DNA of 64,000 nt from Acinetobacter sp. C32I (GTDB lineage Bacteria > Pseudomonadota > Gammaproteobacteria > Pseudomonadales > Moraxellaceae). Both the position numbers and the translations under genes were made by a program. Where the stretch lies: contig NZ_CP098480.1 of the NCBI RefSeq assembly GCF_023702715.1, positions 1,054,001 to 1,118,000 on the forward strand, read 5' to 3'. The notes below the pieces were generated by a model. That model had not been told where the DNA came from and did not search any database. It worked only from the letters and a program-made list of their open reading frames with translations. Shown here piece after piece: positions 16,869-25,709 of the stretch (the first letter of the stretch is position 1; each line of letters starts with the position of its first letter).

Positions 16869-17699
16869 TTACTTTATTTGGTCTAATACGCCTTGAACTT
16901 CATTTTGAGTTAAAGAGCGCATATTTTTATCCATACAATTTTTAAACATTGTAATTTTTTTAAGATCAGTAGCAGGTAAAGCTTTTTTCATAAAACATTC
17001 GTCAGACTTGCAATCATTATTGTCAATCAAATTTTTATAGTTTAAAAATGCCTTTTCATGAGCTTTACTTGTTTTTAGAAGCTTAAATAAGTGATCAACA
17101 TAAGCTGTATATTTAGGAATATTATTTTTATCGGTAAATTTATCAGGATCTTTACCTAAGATTGAGTGAAATGCATGACCAGCAAATGGCCCAAATGCCT
17201 TTTCATCTTTTGCACCATACTTCCCATCTGTATGTGCATATGTATCAGCGTAAGCATGAATAAGTAGACCAGCTTTCCATATATCATTTTGATTCTTTAA
17301 GTTAACAGCAATCGCATTCTCTAAGCTTTTACGTCTAGCATCTATTATCGACCTCCCTCCACCATGTAATGAATGTAACTTTTTAACAGCATCTCTGCTG
17401 AATTCATCACCAAGAAAAGGAATCTTATTTTTAAAGGCATTTACAATTGCATCATATTGCTTATCCTCATCTGGATATTGAGAAAAGTAAGTTAAGGTTA
17501 AAGTCTCATTTTCACTTCTACCAGCTAGGTCAGCAATCATAAATGTAGTGTAGGAATGTCCATATTTATTAAATTTATCACTCAAATGTTGCATGCACAT
17601 GTCTGTAGCTTTTACAGGACTTAATTTCTGATCTGCATAAAGACTGGTGCTACTAATTAGTAAGAATATTGGTATTAATATTAATTTAAATTTATTCAT
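16869..17699 (-). CDS. Exported helical protein with His/Asp-rich zinc-site-like motif
   Basis: A 276-residue protein with a signal peptide (MNKFKLILIPIFLLISSTSLYA). The middle contains LLIHAYADTYAHTDG followed by FGPFAGHAFHSILGKDPD, a His/Asp pattern like the metal site of phospholipase C/P1-nuclease-type or DUF6765-type proteins. Four to six Cys in the C-terminal half may form disulfides. It has its own leader and terminator, typical of a moron. A periplasmic or secreted hydrolase is possible but not proven. Confidence 0.5.
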   Translation of the reverse strand: MNKFKLILIPIFLLISSTSLYADQKLSPVKATDMCMQHLSDKFNKYGHSYTTFMIADLAGRSENETLTLTYFSQYPDEDKQYDAIVNAFKNKIPFLGDEFSRDAVKKLHSLHGGGRSIIDARRKSLENAIAVNLKNQNDIWKAGLLIHAYADTYAHTDGKYGAKDEKAFGPFAGHAFHSILGKDPDKFTDKNNIPKYTAYVDHLFKLLKTSKAHEKAFLNYKNLIDNNDCKSDECFMKKALPATDLKKITMFKNCMDKNMRSLTQNEVQGVLDQIK

Positions 17700-17893
17700 A
17701 AATTATTACCCCTTTATAATTGTTCTTTTAATAAACAACTATATAGATAGTAAGTCAATCATTGGGCGATGAAAAACGAATGCTTAAATTTTCTAAATAC
17801 TGTTCTAATCTAATCTAAAAACTAATATTCAAATTAAAATAAAAATCCTCAAATTTAGGGATAATTTAGTGGATACTATCTGGTAAGTCACTA

Positions 17894-17916
17894 AAAAAGC
17901 ACCTTGGGTGCTTTGT
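17894..17916 (-). terminator. Terminator
   Basis: AAAGCACC-tt-GGGTGCTTT downstream of the Adhesin_E-like gene. Confidence 0.6.
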
Positions 17917-17958
17917 CTTTTTAATACGCTCTTTATAATTTAATTATATCAAGATAAG

Positions 17959-18495
17959 CTATTGAGCACTTAGGTTCCTCATCAACTCGTTACTTTCTTC
18001 TAAATTTGATTTGTTTTGATATCCTTTTGGAAGTATCTTCTCCATTTCAGCTTTTGATAATCTTTCCCCTATCTGCCATTTAGGAAATCTAAATCCTTTA
18101 CCTTTCGTTAAACATGCAACCCTCCACATATTTTCCCCTGTCGTGTCGGGAATAATCAAATCATATTTAGCATCCTTTTCTTCTCTTTGTGCAGATGAAA
18201 TAACATTGCCATCTTTTCCATAGTTCACGAATGCCAAAAGTCTTAACTTGTTATCAAGACATGAGAATTGGTAATAATCTTTTGATTTTGTATATATATC
18301 ATTTCCTTCAAGCTCTTTATAGCTATCTGTCTTGAACCAAGCCTTTATGGTGTTATTTTTTTTGTCATACGCATATTGGCTGTTATCAACGTAAATCGCC
18401 CTATCATTTTCTCCCCCAATGGCTGCAAATTTCCAATCTGCGCCATGACTCAATCCTGAAAAAATTGCCCCTAAAACAAATAAAATACTTTTCAT
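17959..18495 (-). CDS. Surface-adhesin E-like exported protein
   Basis: A 178-residue protein with signal peptide (MKSILFVLGAIFSGLSHGA). The mature part (DWKFAAIGGENDRAIYVDN, then an IKAWFKTDS segment and a YQFSCLDNKLRLLAF segment) follows the pattern of Adhesin_E family periplasmic proteins, with a Cys pair probably bonded. Ribosome binding site AAAGGGGA. Autonomous moron with its own terminator; may alter the lysogen envelope. Confidence 0.6.
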   Translation of the reverse strand: MKSILFVLGAIFSGLSHGADWKFAAIGGENDRAIYVDNSQYAYDKKNNTIKAWFKTDSYKELEGNDIYTKSKDYYQFSCLDNKLRLLAFVNYGKDGNVISSAQREEKDAKYDLIIPDTTGENMWRVACLTKGKGFRFPKWQIGERLSKAEMEKILPKGYQNKSNLEESNELMRNLSAQ

Positions 18496-18566
18496 AATAA
18501 ATCCCCTTTATTTCTAACGAGGATATTTTGTTTTGAGTGGAAAAGCTAGTTAGTCTTAGTATCATT

Positions 18567-18878
18567 TCAAGCAACAAAGTAACTCAAAGCTGTCATCAAC
18601 ATCCCAGCGCCAAATAACACAAAGCCTAGAATCAATAGCTTTAGCCCTAATTTCCCTTCTAATATTAAAAGCTGATTTACAGTTCCAGTTATAATTTCGC
18701 CATCATATACATTTGGAACTTTATAGACTGTTCCCATTAATGCATCTATATTTTTTTCATGAGCAAAGAGAATATATTTAACCCAATTAAGAATTACATA
18801 ACCACGATATGCTAGTAGAAGTGACCCTACGCCACTTGAAACCCCACCAATTATTTTTAAAAGTACATTGATTTCCAT
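18567..18878 (-). CDS. Small two-helix membrane protein
   Basis: A 103-residue protein with hydrophobic segments at about residues 8-33 (GGVSSGVGSLLLAYRGYVIL) and 78-102 (LGLKLLILGFVLFGAGMLMT). The loop between is about 45 residues. Ribosome binding site AGAGGGT. Function unknown; membrane morons of this kind often affect superinfection, which is inference. Confidence 0.6.
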   Translation of the reverse strand: MEINVLLKIIGGVSSGVGSLLLAYRGYVILNWVKYILFAHEKNIDALMGTVYKVPNVYDGEIITGTVNQLLILEGKLGLKLLILGFVLFGAGMLMTALSYFVA

Positions 18879-18930
18879 AAAAATACCCTCTTATTTAAGG
18901 GTATTTATAACACAAACAGTTGAATATTAA

Positions 18931-18952
18931 AAAACCTCCCAAAGGAGGTTTA
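18931..18952 (-). terminator. Terminator
   Basis: AACCTCC-caaa-GGAGGTT with a T run on the minus strand, after the DUF6414-like gene. Confidence 0.65.
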
Positions 18953-18961
18953 TAATGATAT

Positions 18962-19843
18962 TTATTTCGGCTTTAATACTCTAAAAATAGCAATGGGAGT
19001 TATTCCAAATGCTGAGTCTGGCCTGCCTGCCATTTGTTGCATTACCTTTACCAGATCTGAAATTCCATCTTTCAGTTCATTTGGTACTGTGGTATAGGTA
19101 AAGTTGTCATGTGGTAATGCATCTAAAACACCAAGAACATACCACTTTCCAGATAAGAATGGGCCATGTTTAAAATTTATATCATAAGGACTACCTGTGA
19201 TTTCCTCCCTGTTAAGAGTCATCCACAATTCATCACATAAAGGTATGCCAGTTTCCACATCTTTAGCACCTGTGTCCACTAAGAGTTTAGCCTCTAAACC
19301 AAAAGGAATATTTTTGTAGAAAGTGGTTAAGTCTCTCATACTACTTCTGATTTCCTGAGCCTCTTTTTTTGTTTCTTTAAATCTTTCCAATTCTTTTATA
19401 TGGCGATTTAGGGCAGGCTCAAGTAGCTCTTTAGCAACTCCTACATCAAGAACGCCAAGCCGTCCTTCACACAATATTAAGTTTCCTAGCATTGACTCAT
19501 TAAGTTCTCTATGAATAAAACCTAACTCATCAAGTCTATCAATCATCTCTCTTGGCATTGTGGGTATTGCATCATAAAGATGCTCTGCAGTAGAACTGAC
19601 AGAATGATCATTTCCGAGTTTGCCACCAGTAACAGTAGGCAAACCTACTGTTGCCTCCATTTTCCTAATATCACCTATTTGGCTGGTATTTTTTAAGGCA
19701 TTCAATGCTCCAAGACCATTAAGCTGAGCATAGAAAGATTTAATTTTAGGATTATCTAAATAGAAAAAATCAAAGATTGATTCGATGCTTTGTGATTCTT
19801 GCGCCACGATTAATTTGTTCCTCTGCTTTTTTTCTATGCTCAT
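18962..19843 (-). CDS. DUF6414-like protein
   Basis: A 293-residue protein. The N-terminal FDFFYLDNPKIKSFYAQLNG resembles the start of DUF6414 proteins (a YLD motif followed by S-x-x-AQL). It overlaps the upstream 65-residue gene by 74 bases in another frame. The ATG at 19843 has no good ribosome binding site; a GTG at 19807 with AGAGGA upstream is an alternative start. Family function is unknown to me; it is probably translationally coupled to its neighbour. Confidence 0.5.
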   Translation of the reverse strand: MSIEKKQRNKLIVAQESQSIESIFDFFYLDNPKIKSFYAQLNGLGALNALKNTSQIGDIRKMEATVGLPTVTGGKLGNDHSVSSTAEHLYDAIPTMPREMIDRLDELGFIHRELNESMLGNLILCEGRLGVLDVGVAKELLEPALNRHIKELERFKETKKEAQEIRSSMRDLTTFYKNIPFGLEAKLLVDTGAKDVETGIPLCDELWMTLNREEITGSPYDINFKHGPFLSGKWYVLGVLDALPHDNFTYTTVPNELKDGISDLVKVMQQMAGRPDSAFGITPIAIFRVLKPK

Positions 19844-19967
19844 TATATTGAGCTAAACTTTCTTGCATAGCTTTTTTGTATGTTTCTGCGGCATCCGCAA
19901 ATATCTTAGAAGCATCCCCACTATGATCTTCCTGCTTTTCCCTTTTAAAGAAGAATGGAAAGCCCAT
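19770..19967 (-). CDS. Small charged coiled-coil protein
   Basis: A 65-residue protein, MGFPFFFKREKQEDHSGDAS followed by a long charged helix (FADAAETYKKAMQESLAQYN). AGGAG lies 7 bases upstream. First gene of a two-gene unit with the DUF6414-like gene. Function unknown. Confidence 0.55.
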   Translation of the reverse strand: MGFPFFFKREKQEDHSGDASKIFADAAETYKKAMQESLAQYNEHRKKAEEQINRGARITKHRINL

Positions 19968-20171
19968 GATTAATCTCCTAGAGATAAAAACACCCTATTA
20001 TCTATTAATAACAGGGTTTACACTTACATACATAATATCGATAAGCCATCTCAGCGTCAATACTCCAAATATTAACTTACGTCAATACCCCGTATGCATG
20101 TTATGCGACCACTTAGAGCATAAATTGCACTTTATGCGTCTCAAATTGTCGTAACCTCCCCACCCAACTCA

Positions 20172-20953
20172 TCACTTCATCCGCTTCTCAGCCTCTGCTT
20201 TAGCCTTTTTATGCGACTCATCAAGAAATAGATTGTCTAGCGTGAAGATACATTCATTAAATATGTATCTCTCTACTGGCAAATCGTACTGCTCAACATA
20301 TGCATTGATAGCGGCTATATCTAAGGCCAGTGGAACACATTGCTCGTATCGTCTAGATCGAGCAATGGTGTTATAGGCTGATAGAATAGTATTTGCTGTG
20401 AATGAATATTCAGGTGGTTCTATTTCAGGAAGGCCTAAGGCGTTCCTTTGCGCTTTTTCATGGTCCGAGAGCCCAGCATATCGACTGGAGAACTTGTAGA
20501 GGGTTGTGACTTTCCCACAACTTCAACCTTATAGGCATCAGCTTCAGTTTGAATCTGTTCTGCTTCATTTTTAACGAACAGCCAAATTGATAGTCCAACA
20601 TCACCCATCCCTAAGAGCTTTAAAGCATTATCTGGATGATAACTAGGCTCGCTTCGGATAGATTCTCCTTCAGCATTAATTTCAAGGAAAACCACACCTT
20701 TCCAGTCTTCAATTAAATGACAAGCTGCTGCTTCTAGAACAAGCTCATGATAAAGCTTATCTCCCTTAGCGACACTTTTAACATCAAACCCTTTAGATGT
20801 TATTTGATGATTGGCACGCTCTAAGGCCACTTGATAAGGCTTATACCCAATACCACGCACCTTAAATTCTGCAAGAACATTCCCTTCTATATCCTTATAT
20901 TCACGCCATAGGCTGACATCTTTATTGGTTTGAATATTGACTTCTAAAGCCAT
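20172..20953 (-). CDS. Tail assembly chaperone GT, -1 frameshift product
   Basis: After the A5-G run at 20454-20459 (codons AAA AAG near the end of the upstream frame) the -1 frame stays open to a TGA at 20172-20174. It reads AQRNALGLPEIEPPEYSFTA and ends EAEKRMK. A slip on A_AAG joins this 90-residue extension to the G-like protein, the lambda G/GT arrangement. No separate start or ribosome binding site exists for the second part. Confidence 0.7.
20435..20953 (-). CDS. Tail assembly chaperone G-like protein
   Basis: A 172-residue acidic protein directly after the tail tube gene, where siphophages encode the chaperone that coats the tape measure. GGAGA lies 7 bases upstream. The last residues before the stop are MKKRKGTP, and this is where the frameshift site lies. 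Confidence 0.8.
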   Translation of the reverse strand: MALEVNIQTNKDVSLWREYKDIEGNVLAEFKVRGIGYKPYQVALERANHQITSKGFDVKSVAKGDKLYHELVLEAAACHLIEDWKGVVFLEINAEGESIRSEPSYHPDNALKLLGMGDVGLSIWLFVKNEAEQIQTEADAYKVEVVGKSQPSTSSPVDMLGSRTMKKRKGTP

Positions 20954-20994
20954 GTTGTTCTCCGGATAAAGGCAGCCTTACGCTACCATTTTGC

Positions 20995-21915
20995 TTAAGG
21001 CGCAATAACACGTGTAATCACGGGTGATACACGAACATGGTTGTAGTTAATGTCGATTGTGATGGTGTCATCGCCACCACCATCTGGATGAGGCGCCTCA
21101 GCAACTTCTAATTGTGGGAACTGGAAGGCATAACCATTGCCTGCACTGTCTTCAATTGAGAACTCTAAAGGCATCGTGTCACGTGTCTTAATAAAGTCGA
21201 TATAGCTTGCTGATTGTGCCGAGAACATGTATTGAGTGTTAACGGTGATGTCTACAATCTTTTCTAAGTAAGTTGTTGCTGTGAGCTTTTGAGAACCAAT
21301 ACAACGAATCGCTTCCATATTGTTGTTGATGGATAGCTCAAGTGTCTGCATACAGGCGCTGCCGACTACGGTTTCACCATTAACTTTTAAGTCACCAACA
21401 TTCAAAGCGGAAACAAGCACAGCTTCTGGAACTGGTAACGGCGAAGTAACAGGACTTGTTGTAGTTCGCTCAAACACGGTTCCCATTAGGCCAAATGTGG
21501 CAGTGATTTTTCCTGTTGTGGCAAGAGATAATGATGCTTCATTAACTCGAACACCACGGTAGATAAAGACTTGATTAATATCTGAGTAGACTTTGACGAA
21601 TGTAAATGTTTTACGAACATCACCACCGAAGTTAAGAACATCACTGGCCCAGTTATTCATAGCAACAGCTGACCAGAAGTCATCAAACAAACCAACTGAT
21701 AATTCAACTTCAAGTGAACCTGTAATTTCTGCTTCAGTAGCCATACCTCCCTGACGGAAACGGGTGTCTACAATGCTGTTAGAAGCTTCAGTTGTGACGT
21801 TTTCTGTTAAACCGTCTGTAACTCGTCGTATAGTCTTCCATCCTGGTGTAGTTGGTAAGACTTCTGGGGTTTGCTCCTCGGCATAATAGAGGCGGATCTT
21901 TGCACCAGAACTCAT
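20995..21915 (-). CDS. Major tail tube protein
   Basis: A 306-residue beta-rich protein. A region near the N-terminus (GWKTIRRVTDGLTENVTTEA) and repeated strands such as ITGSLEVELSVGLFDDF fit the phage tail tube family. AAGGAG lies upstream. It sits between head-tail genes and the chaperone, the standard place of the tube protein. Confidence 0.85.
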   Translation of the reverse strand: MSSGAKIRLYYAEEQTPEVLPTTPGWKTIRRVTDGLTENVTTEASNSIVDTRFRQGGMATEAEITGSLEVELSVGLFDDFWSAVAMNNWASDVLNFGGDVRKTFTFVKVYSDINQVFIYRGVRVNEASLSLATTGKITATFGLMGTVFERTTTSPVTSPLPVPEAVLVSALNVGDLKVNGETVVGSACMQTLELSINNNMEAIRCIGSQKLTATTYLEKIVDITVNTQYMFSAQSASYIDFIKTRDTMPLEFSIEDSAGNGYAFQFPQLEVAEAPHPDGGGDDTITIDINYNHVRVSPVITRVIAP

Positions 21916-21944
21916 CTAAGTTCTCCTTAATTTTTAGGCATTAA

Positions 21945-21966
21945 AAAGCCCTCGAATTGAGGGCGT
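21945..21966 (-). terminator. Terminator
   Basis: Minus strand GCCCTC-aattc-GAGGGC then five Ts and AATGCCTAA, one of the repeated motif copies. Confidence 0.65.
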
Positions 21967-21974
21967 TGGATGTG

Positions 21975-22295
21975 TTATTTAAAAATAAATGTGGCTAGTA
22001 AAGTAAGCATGACTAGAAATGCTAAGAACCAGAATGAATTCTTCCAGTATTTAATCTTCTTGGCCATCACATCAATTACAGCTGAACTTTTATCCAAAGC
22101 TTCTCCGCAATCAAACACCATCTTTCTATAGTCTGAGTTTTGTTTTCTTAAATCCTTAGTACTATGCCAATTCTCAATAAGCATTCTTTGTTGTGATTGC
22201 ATGCGGATAATTACTTCATCAACTAACTCACTATGGGTCATAGATTGCAATTCCTCGCGGACTTCTAAAAAGTCATCAACTTCCCGTCCATCCAT
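21975..22295 (-). CDS. Coiled-coil protein with C-terminal membrane anchor
   Basis: A 106-residue protein: an acidic helical part (MDGREVDDFLEVREELQSMT), then a tail-end hydrophobic segment (FWFLAFLVMLTLLATFIF). Tail-anchored layout. Two bases separate it from the KilA-N gene, so they are probably co-expressed. Function unknown. Confidence 0.6.
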   Translation of the reverse strand: MDGREVDDFLEVREELQSMTHSELVDEVIIRMQSQQRMLIENWHSTKDLRKQNSDYRKMVFDCGEALDKSSAVIDVMAKKIKYWKNSFWFLAFLVMLTLLATFIFK

Positions 22296-22297
22296 AA

Positions 22298-23026
22298 TTA
22301 TTCACCTTGCGGCATTACTAAGCGCAATTGCCCCCTCACAGAGTTAAATGCTTGAAAGCAACGGCTTACAAAGTCTTGATAGTCATTGGATGAATTAGCA
22401 ATTGCTTCAACTTTAGTTATTTGCTCTGAAAGCAATTTCTCTCCACCACTTGTGAGCCATTGATGCATTTTTTCACCATCACGTTTACTTGCTCTGATCT
22501 CAGCAAGAACCTCTTTTGGCATAATGATTCGATAAACCCACTTATTTGTTAAGTCGCCAAAAATTGCAGGTGATCCACCAATATGATTATTAAACTTTGT
22601 GCCTGTAACTTTTGCTAAAGCTTTATAGAAAGAATCTGGGAAACGTTTCTCCCAAGTGGACGCTTCTGGCAAGAGCATCAAACGCATCATATCTTGAACT
22701 GAAGGTGGAGCCTGACTAGTTCGAATAAGGTTATCAATTTGCTCATCACACCAAATTGCAAAATCAATATCTAACCATTGAGCAAAACGAACTGCTAGCT
22801 TTGGATGCAGCCAAGTTCCACCATTATTTCCTCGCTTAGTCTTCAAATAAGGGATTTTCCCGTATTTGCGTTCAAGTGCTTCTAAATACTTATTTGTTTC
22901 TGGTAAACGCACCCAATCATGGACCCGTTTATTAAATTTACTAGCAGCTTGTGTTGCATTAAACCAACCTTGATTATCAAAAGCTTGATCCTCATCTTCA
23001 TACTTAATTTTTACAATTGCATTCAT
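22298..23026 (-). CDS. KilA-N domain DNA-binding protein
   Basis: The start at 23026 (MNAIVKIKYED) has GGAG 8 bases upstream. The KilA-N domain spans about residues 15-105: GWFNATQAASKFNKRVHDW and GGTWLHPKLAVRFAQWLD are diagnostic. The C-terminal half (about 120-242) resembles P63C-type domains of phage regulators. Proteins of this type act as antirepressors or regulators. It lies inside the tail operon, which is unusual, and its leader has a strongly structured segment at 23057-23126. Confidence 0.8.
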   Translation of the reverse strand: MNAIVKIKYEDEDQAFDNQGWFNATQAASKFNKRVHDWVRLPETNKYLEALERKYGKIPYLKTKRGNNGGTWLHPKLAVRFAQWLDIDFAIWCDEQIDNLIRTSQAPPSVQDMMRLMLLPEASTWEKRFPDSFYKALAKVTGTKFNNHIGGSPAIFGDLTNKWVYRIIMPKEVLAEIRASKRDGEKMHQWLTSGGEKLLSEQITKVEAIANSSNDYQDFVSRCFQAFNSVRGQLRLVMPQGE

Positions 23027-23047
23027 TGGTATGCTCCGACTACCCAT

Positions 23048-23420
23048 AAATAAAAGTCACTGGCAAGAAGATGCAATGAGTAGTCGAATGACCATCTTCC
23101 TTTCGAACCGTCGCCCTAGCCAGTGGTTGCCTGAGATCAGGCAATAAAAAAGCCCTGCATTGCTGCAAGGCTTATTCTTTCAGTTGAAAAAATGGGTTTT
23201 TCTCCATTTTTCCTGTTTTGAAAACAAGAAAACCTGCCGCTATGGACAGGTTCGTTTAAAAGTAAATCTACTTTATTGGGTGTTTTAGGTGCCAAAACCT
23301 CTTTTCAGTAGCATTAAAAATGCAAAAACCCCGCATATCGCGAGGTCAAATTTAAAGTGGTTTTCTGTTAAGCATAGTCAACACCACTTTAGACAAAATA
23401 CAATACAAATGGCGAATAAG
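23048..23420. other. Non-coding region with structured RNA-like hairpins
   Basis: No gene seen. CACTGGC (about 23057) pairs with GCCAGTG (about 23120), and within it GAAGATG pairs with CATCTTC, giving two nested 7-bp stems. A terminator follows at 23146-23172, and further weak hairpins lie near 23215-23255 and 23322-23345. Possible leader RNA of the KilA-N gene, or a small RNA. Confidence 0.45.
23146..23172 (-). terminator. Terminator
   Basis: Minus strand AGCCtTGCA-gcaa-TGCAgGGCT, six Ts, then ATTGCCTGA. Confidence 0.7.
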
Positions 23421-23819
23421 TCAATTAACTCTATAATTTAAAATAATATTGTACTGCACAAAATCCTTATCAGTACCCACACGATTTACCTGTCCCTGCA
23501 AACACTCAAGATGACTAGAGGTAAAATATTCAAAATGACCAAGCAAAGCATCACTCAAAACAGTTAAATCTTTCTCTCCTGTATGTGGTCGAGCAAAACA
23601 TTGAATATTGATCACTCCTGTTCTTCGGGTACATGGCGTATCAGCTAGTCCTGAGATAATGCTTGGACCACCAAGAATATTCAGCCGGCACCATAACCCA
23701 TCAACAGGAACATTAAAATTTGGTGCATTGGGATACTGGATTCTATCTTGAGTCAGGCCTGTAAATAACTGCATCCGCCCGACGATGGCTTGTCTTGTTT
23801 GCTCAAGAGTCATTGCCAT
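23421..23819 (-). CDS. DUF4128-type tail terminator protein
   Basis: The longer frame starts inside the upstream gene; ATG at 23819 (MAMTLEQTRQAIVGRM), two bases after that gene's stop, is the likely start, giving 132 residues. The layout (N-terminal helix, VDGLWCRLNILGG strand, TGVINIQCFARP) matches DUF4128/tail terminator proteins, which cap the tail tube. It is separated from the tail tube gene by the inserted KilA-N and coiled-coil genes. Confidence 0.75.
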   Translation of the reverse strand: MAMTLEQTRQAIVGRMQLFTGLTQDRIQYPNAPNFNVPVDGLWCRLNILGGPSIISGLADTPCTRRTGVINIQCFARPHTGEKDLTVLSDALLGHFEYFTSSHLECLQGQVNRVGTDKDFVQYNIILNYRVN

Positions 23820-23820
23820 A

Positions 23821-24189
23821 TTAACCACCGTATTTTTGAGAAATAAAGTTAAACGTCGTGCTATAGATACCTTGAGGTGCTTGATCAGACCAGCCATTTT
23901 CCAGTCGTTCTGCATAAGCTAGATTGTTCTGGATATAGACCAGATTTCCTAGCTTAATCCTTACTGCCTGAACTGCAGCATCCTGTACGGCGTTTGTTTC
24001 AGGACCGCGTTTACCAAAGTTACCAGATCCAATCGATACAATATGAGATGCACGATATGCACCCGTATCTACTGGACTTGAAACAACTAAGGACTGCACT
24101 GTATGCATGGTGATTTTCTGAATGAGTTTTTCAGCTCCCTTAACAACTGCTACGCTAAAGTCAGTTGGCTTTTTCCCCTTCCATCCCAT
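23821..24189 (-). CDS. HK97 gp10-like head-tail protein
   Basis: A 122-residue protein with VSSPVDTGAYRASH, the signature of HK97 gp10-type neck/tail-completion proteins, and a LAYAERLENGWSDQAP segment near the end. It lies between the head-tail connectors and the tail terminator, as expected. Confidence 0.85.
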   Translation of the reverse strand: MGWKGKKPTDFSVAVVKGAEKLIQKITMHTVQSLVVSSPVDTGAYRASHIVSIGSGNFGKRGPETNAVQDAAVQAVRIKLGNLVYIQNNLAYAERLENGWSDQAPQGIYSTTFNFISQKYGG

Positions 24190-24263
24190 CTCTCATCTCA
24201 CTATTAATGCTTACCATTATCCCCTAAATATTTAGTAAAAAAACTCACCGAAGTGAGTATTAA

Positions 24264-24920
24264 TTAAACATGTAAAATACTTAAATTAGTTCTTAATTGC
24301 CTTAAACGTTGTATTTTTTCAAATTTCTGTTGTTGGGCATTGTTTTGTTTTTTTGCATAGACCTCTGCTAATGCAACAAGCTGTTGTGTTGTACCATTTG
24401 CAACTTTCTTGTATTCAAAATACATTGAAGCTTCTTGTGACAAATCAAACCAATAATTAAAAAGTAATTCATAAATTTCCTTACTAGTTTCAGAAAATTT
24501 AATAGAAGCATCATCTATCTGATTAATTTCAGAACATTTAGTTGAAAAACTAGTGAGTTTTTGAAAAAAATTAGATCTAAATTCATAGAAATTATTTACC
24601 ACTTCGAAATTTTCAACTTGAATGTTATAAAAATTATTAAATTCATCAAGAATATTAAGTAATTCTTTACTGATCTGTTCATTATTAATAGAAGCATGTT
24701 GCTGACGCCAATCACTAAATAACAGTAATGCTGTAACAGGTGCTAAAAAGTAAGCCAAGAGTGTTAACGAATCATTAAGTACATCATAAAATGCATTCGC
24801 ATTAAATTGACTTGATAAATCAACTTTCAATACGAAACCAATAATGAAGTATGAGATGAAAAACATTAGTAACCAAAATATCGCTGAACTAATTTTTCCG
24901 TCTAAAGTTTTTTTTGCCAT
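24264..24920 (-). CDS. Membrane accessory protein
   Basis: A 218-residue protein with two hydrophobic helices (about residues 12-32, FWLLMFFISYFIIGFV, and 50-68, LTLLAYFLAPVTALLLF) and a long cytoplasmic coiled-coil-like part. The G-rich ribosome binding site (AGGGGG) and AT-rich leader mark it as an autonomous moron inside the head-tail operon. Possibly superinfection exclusion, by analogy only. Confidence 0.6.
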   Translation of the reverse strand: MAKKTLDGKISSAIFWLLMFFISYFIIGFVLKVDLSSQFNANAFYDVLNDSLTLLAYFLAPVTALLLFSDWRQQHASINNEQISKELLNILDEFNNFYNIQVENFEVVNNFYEFRSNFFQKLTSFSTKCSEINQIDDASIKFSETSKEIYELLFNYWFDLSQEASMYFEYKKVANGTTQQLVALAEVYAKKQNNAQQQKFEKIQRLRQLRTNLSILHV

Positions 24921-24957
24921 ATATCCCCCTAATTTATAAGGGTATTAGAACAATTAT

Positions 24958-25326
24958 TCAAACCTTTCTCAACTGGCATTTCCAAATCGTTTCGGCTGGA
25001 TCTTGCTGAATATGCATGACTCGAAACTTCCCAAGAGGCGTAAACCACTCATCATCAATTTTCGGTACCAAAGTTACTTCATTCTGCACAACAACCGTTT
25101 TTTTATCGGTGGCCAAGACACCGAGCGTCTGGATCTCGTATTGATTGTATGAACCAAATAAGACACCACGGCCAGAATAATTCTCTTTGATGGTCTTGTG
25201 GGTTTCGGTCAGAGGATCCCATTCTGTTCTAATTATCCGCTCACACGTAAAGGATTGAACGGCATCTGCCAAATCTTCATTAAATGCCTCGGCAATATCC
25301 ACCTGTAGTTCATCACGTAGGCCCAT
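24958..25326 (-). CDS. Head-tail adaptor/head completion protein
   Basis: A 122-residue protein starting MGLRDELQVDIAEAFNED. It lies between the DnaT-like connector and the gp10-like gene. The C-terminal beta region (FTPLGKFRVMHIQQDPAET) fits a head-completion or stopper protein. Its start overlaps the stop of the preceding gene by one base (TAATG). Homologues are often misnamed glutamate 5-kinase in databases; nothing here is kinase-like. Confidence 0.7.
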   Translation of the reverse strand: MGLRDELQVDIAEAFNEDLADAVQSFTCERIIRTEWDPLTETHKTIKENYSGRGVLFGSYNQYEIQTLGVLATDKKTVVVQNEVTLVPKIDDEWFTPLGKFRVMHIQQDPAETIWKCQLRKV

Positions 25327-25706
25327 TAGATTTTCCTTATAAAGAATACAGAAGAACGTTTAGTGAAAGGTTTGATCAAATCCAAAATGTATTGCTCGGT
25401 AGCATTCAGCGTTACCGATCCATCTTGGTATTCCTTTTCTGACTCAACCGTATCGGCCTTAACCTTTTTACGTTTTAAGACCTGTTCCTGCCCTTGATAG
25501 AGATCACCTTTCATGATGCCCTTAATGATCTCGTATGAGGCTGTTTTTAGTGCCTGAGGCACTAGTGTCTCATCATCATAAGGTTTCACATTACGGGCGA
25601 TCAGATAGGTTTCCGCCTTTTGAAGATAATCAGCCTTATCACTGGCAGATAAAGCATCAAAGCCTACAACATGTTCAATCGCTTCTTGTTCAGTGATAAA
25701 GCTCAT
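25326..25706 (-). CDS. Head-tail connector, DnaT-like fold
   Basis: A 126-residue protein with EQEAIEHVVGFDALSASDKA and a helical bundle (YLQKAETYLIARN) like the connector proteins annotated as DnaT-like ssDNA-binding. Position directly after the capsid genes supports an adaptor role. Confidence 0.75.
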   Translation of the reverse strand: MSFITEQEAIEHVVGFDALSASDKADYLQKAETYLIARNVKPYDDETLVPQALKTASYEIIKGIMKGDLYQGQEQVLKRKKVKADTVESEKEYQDGSVTLNATEQYILDLIKPFTKRSSVFFIRKI

Positions 25707-25709
25707 GGA

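Noticed and set aside
19966..20154. 62-codon rightward frame
   Set aside because: No ribosome binding site, no recognisable motif, lies in the leader of leftward genes.
24958..25326. Glutamate 5-kinase
   Set aside because: Database label used for this phage protein; no kinase motif, position and size fit a head-tail adaptor.
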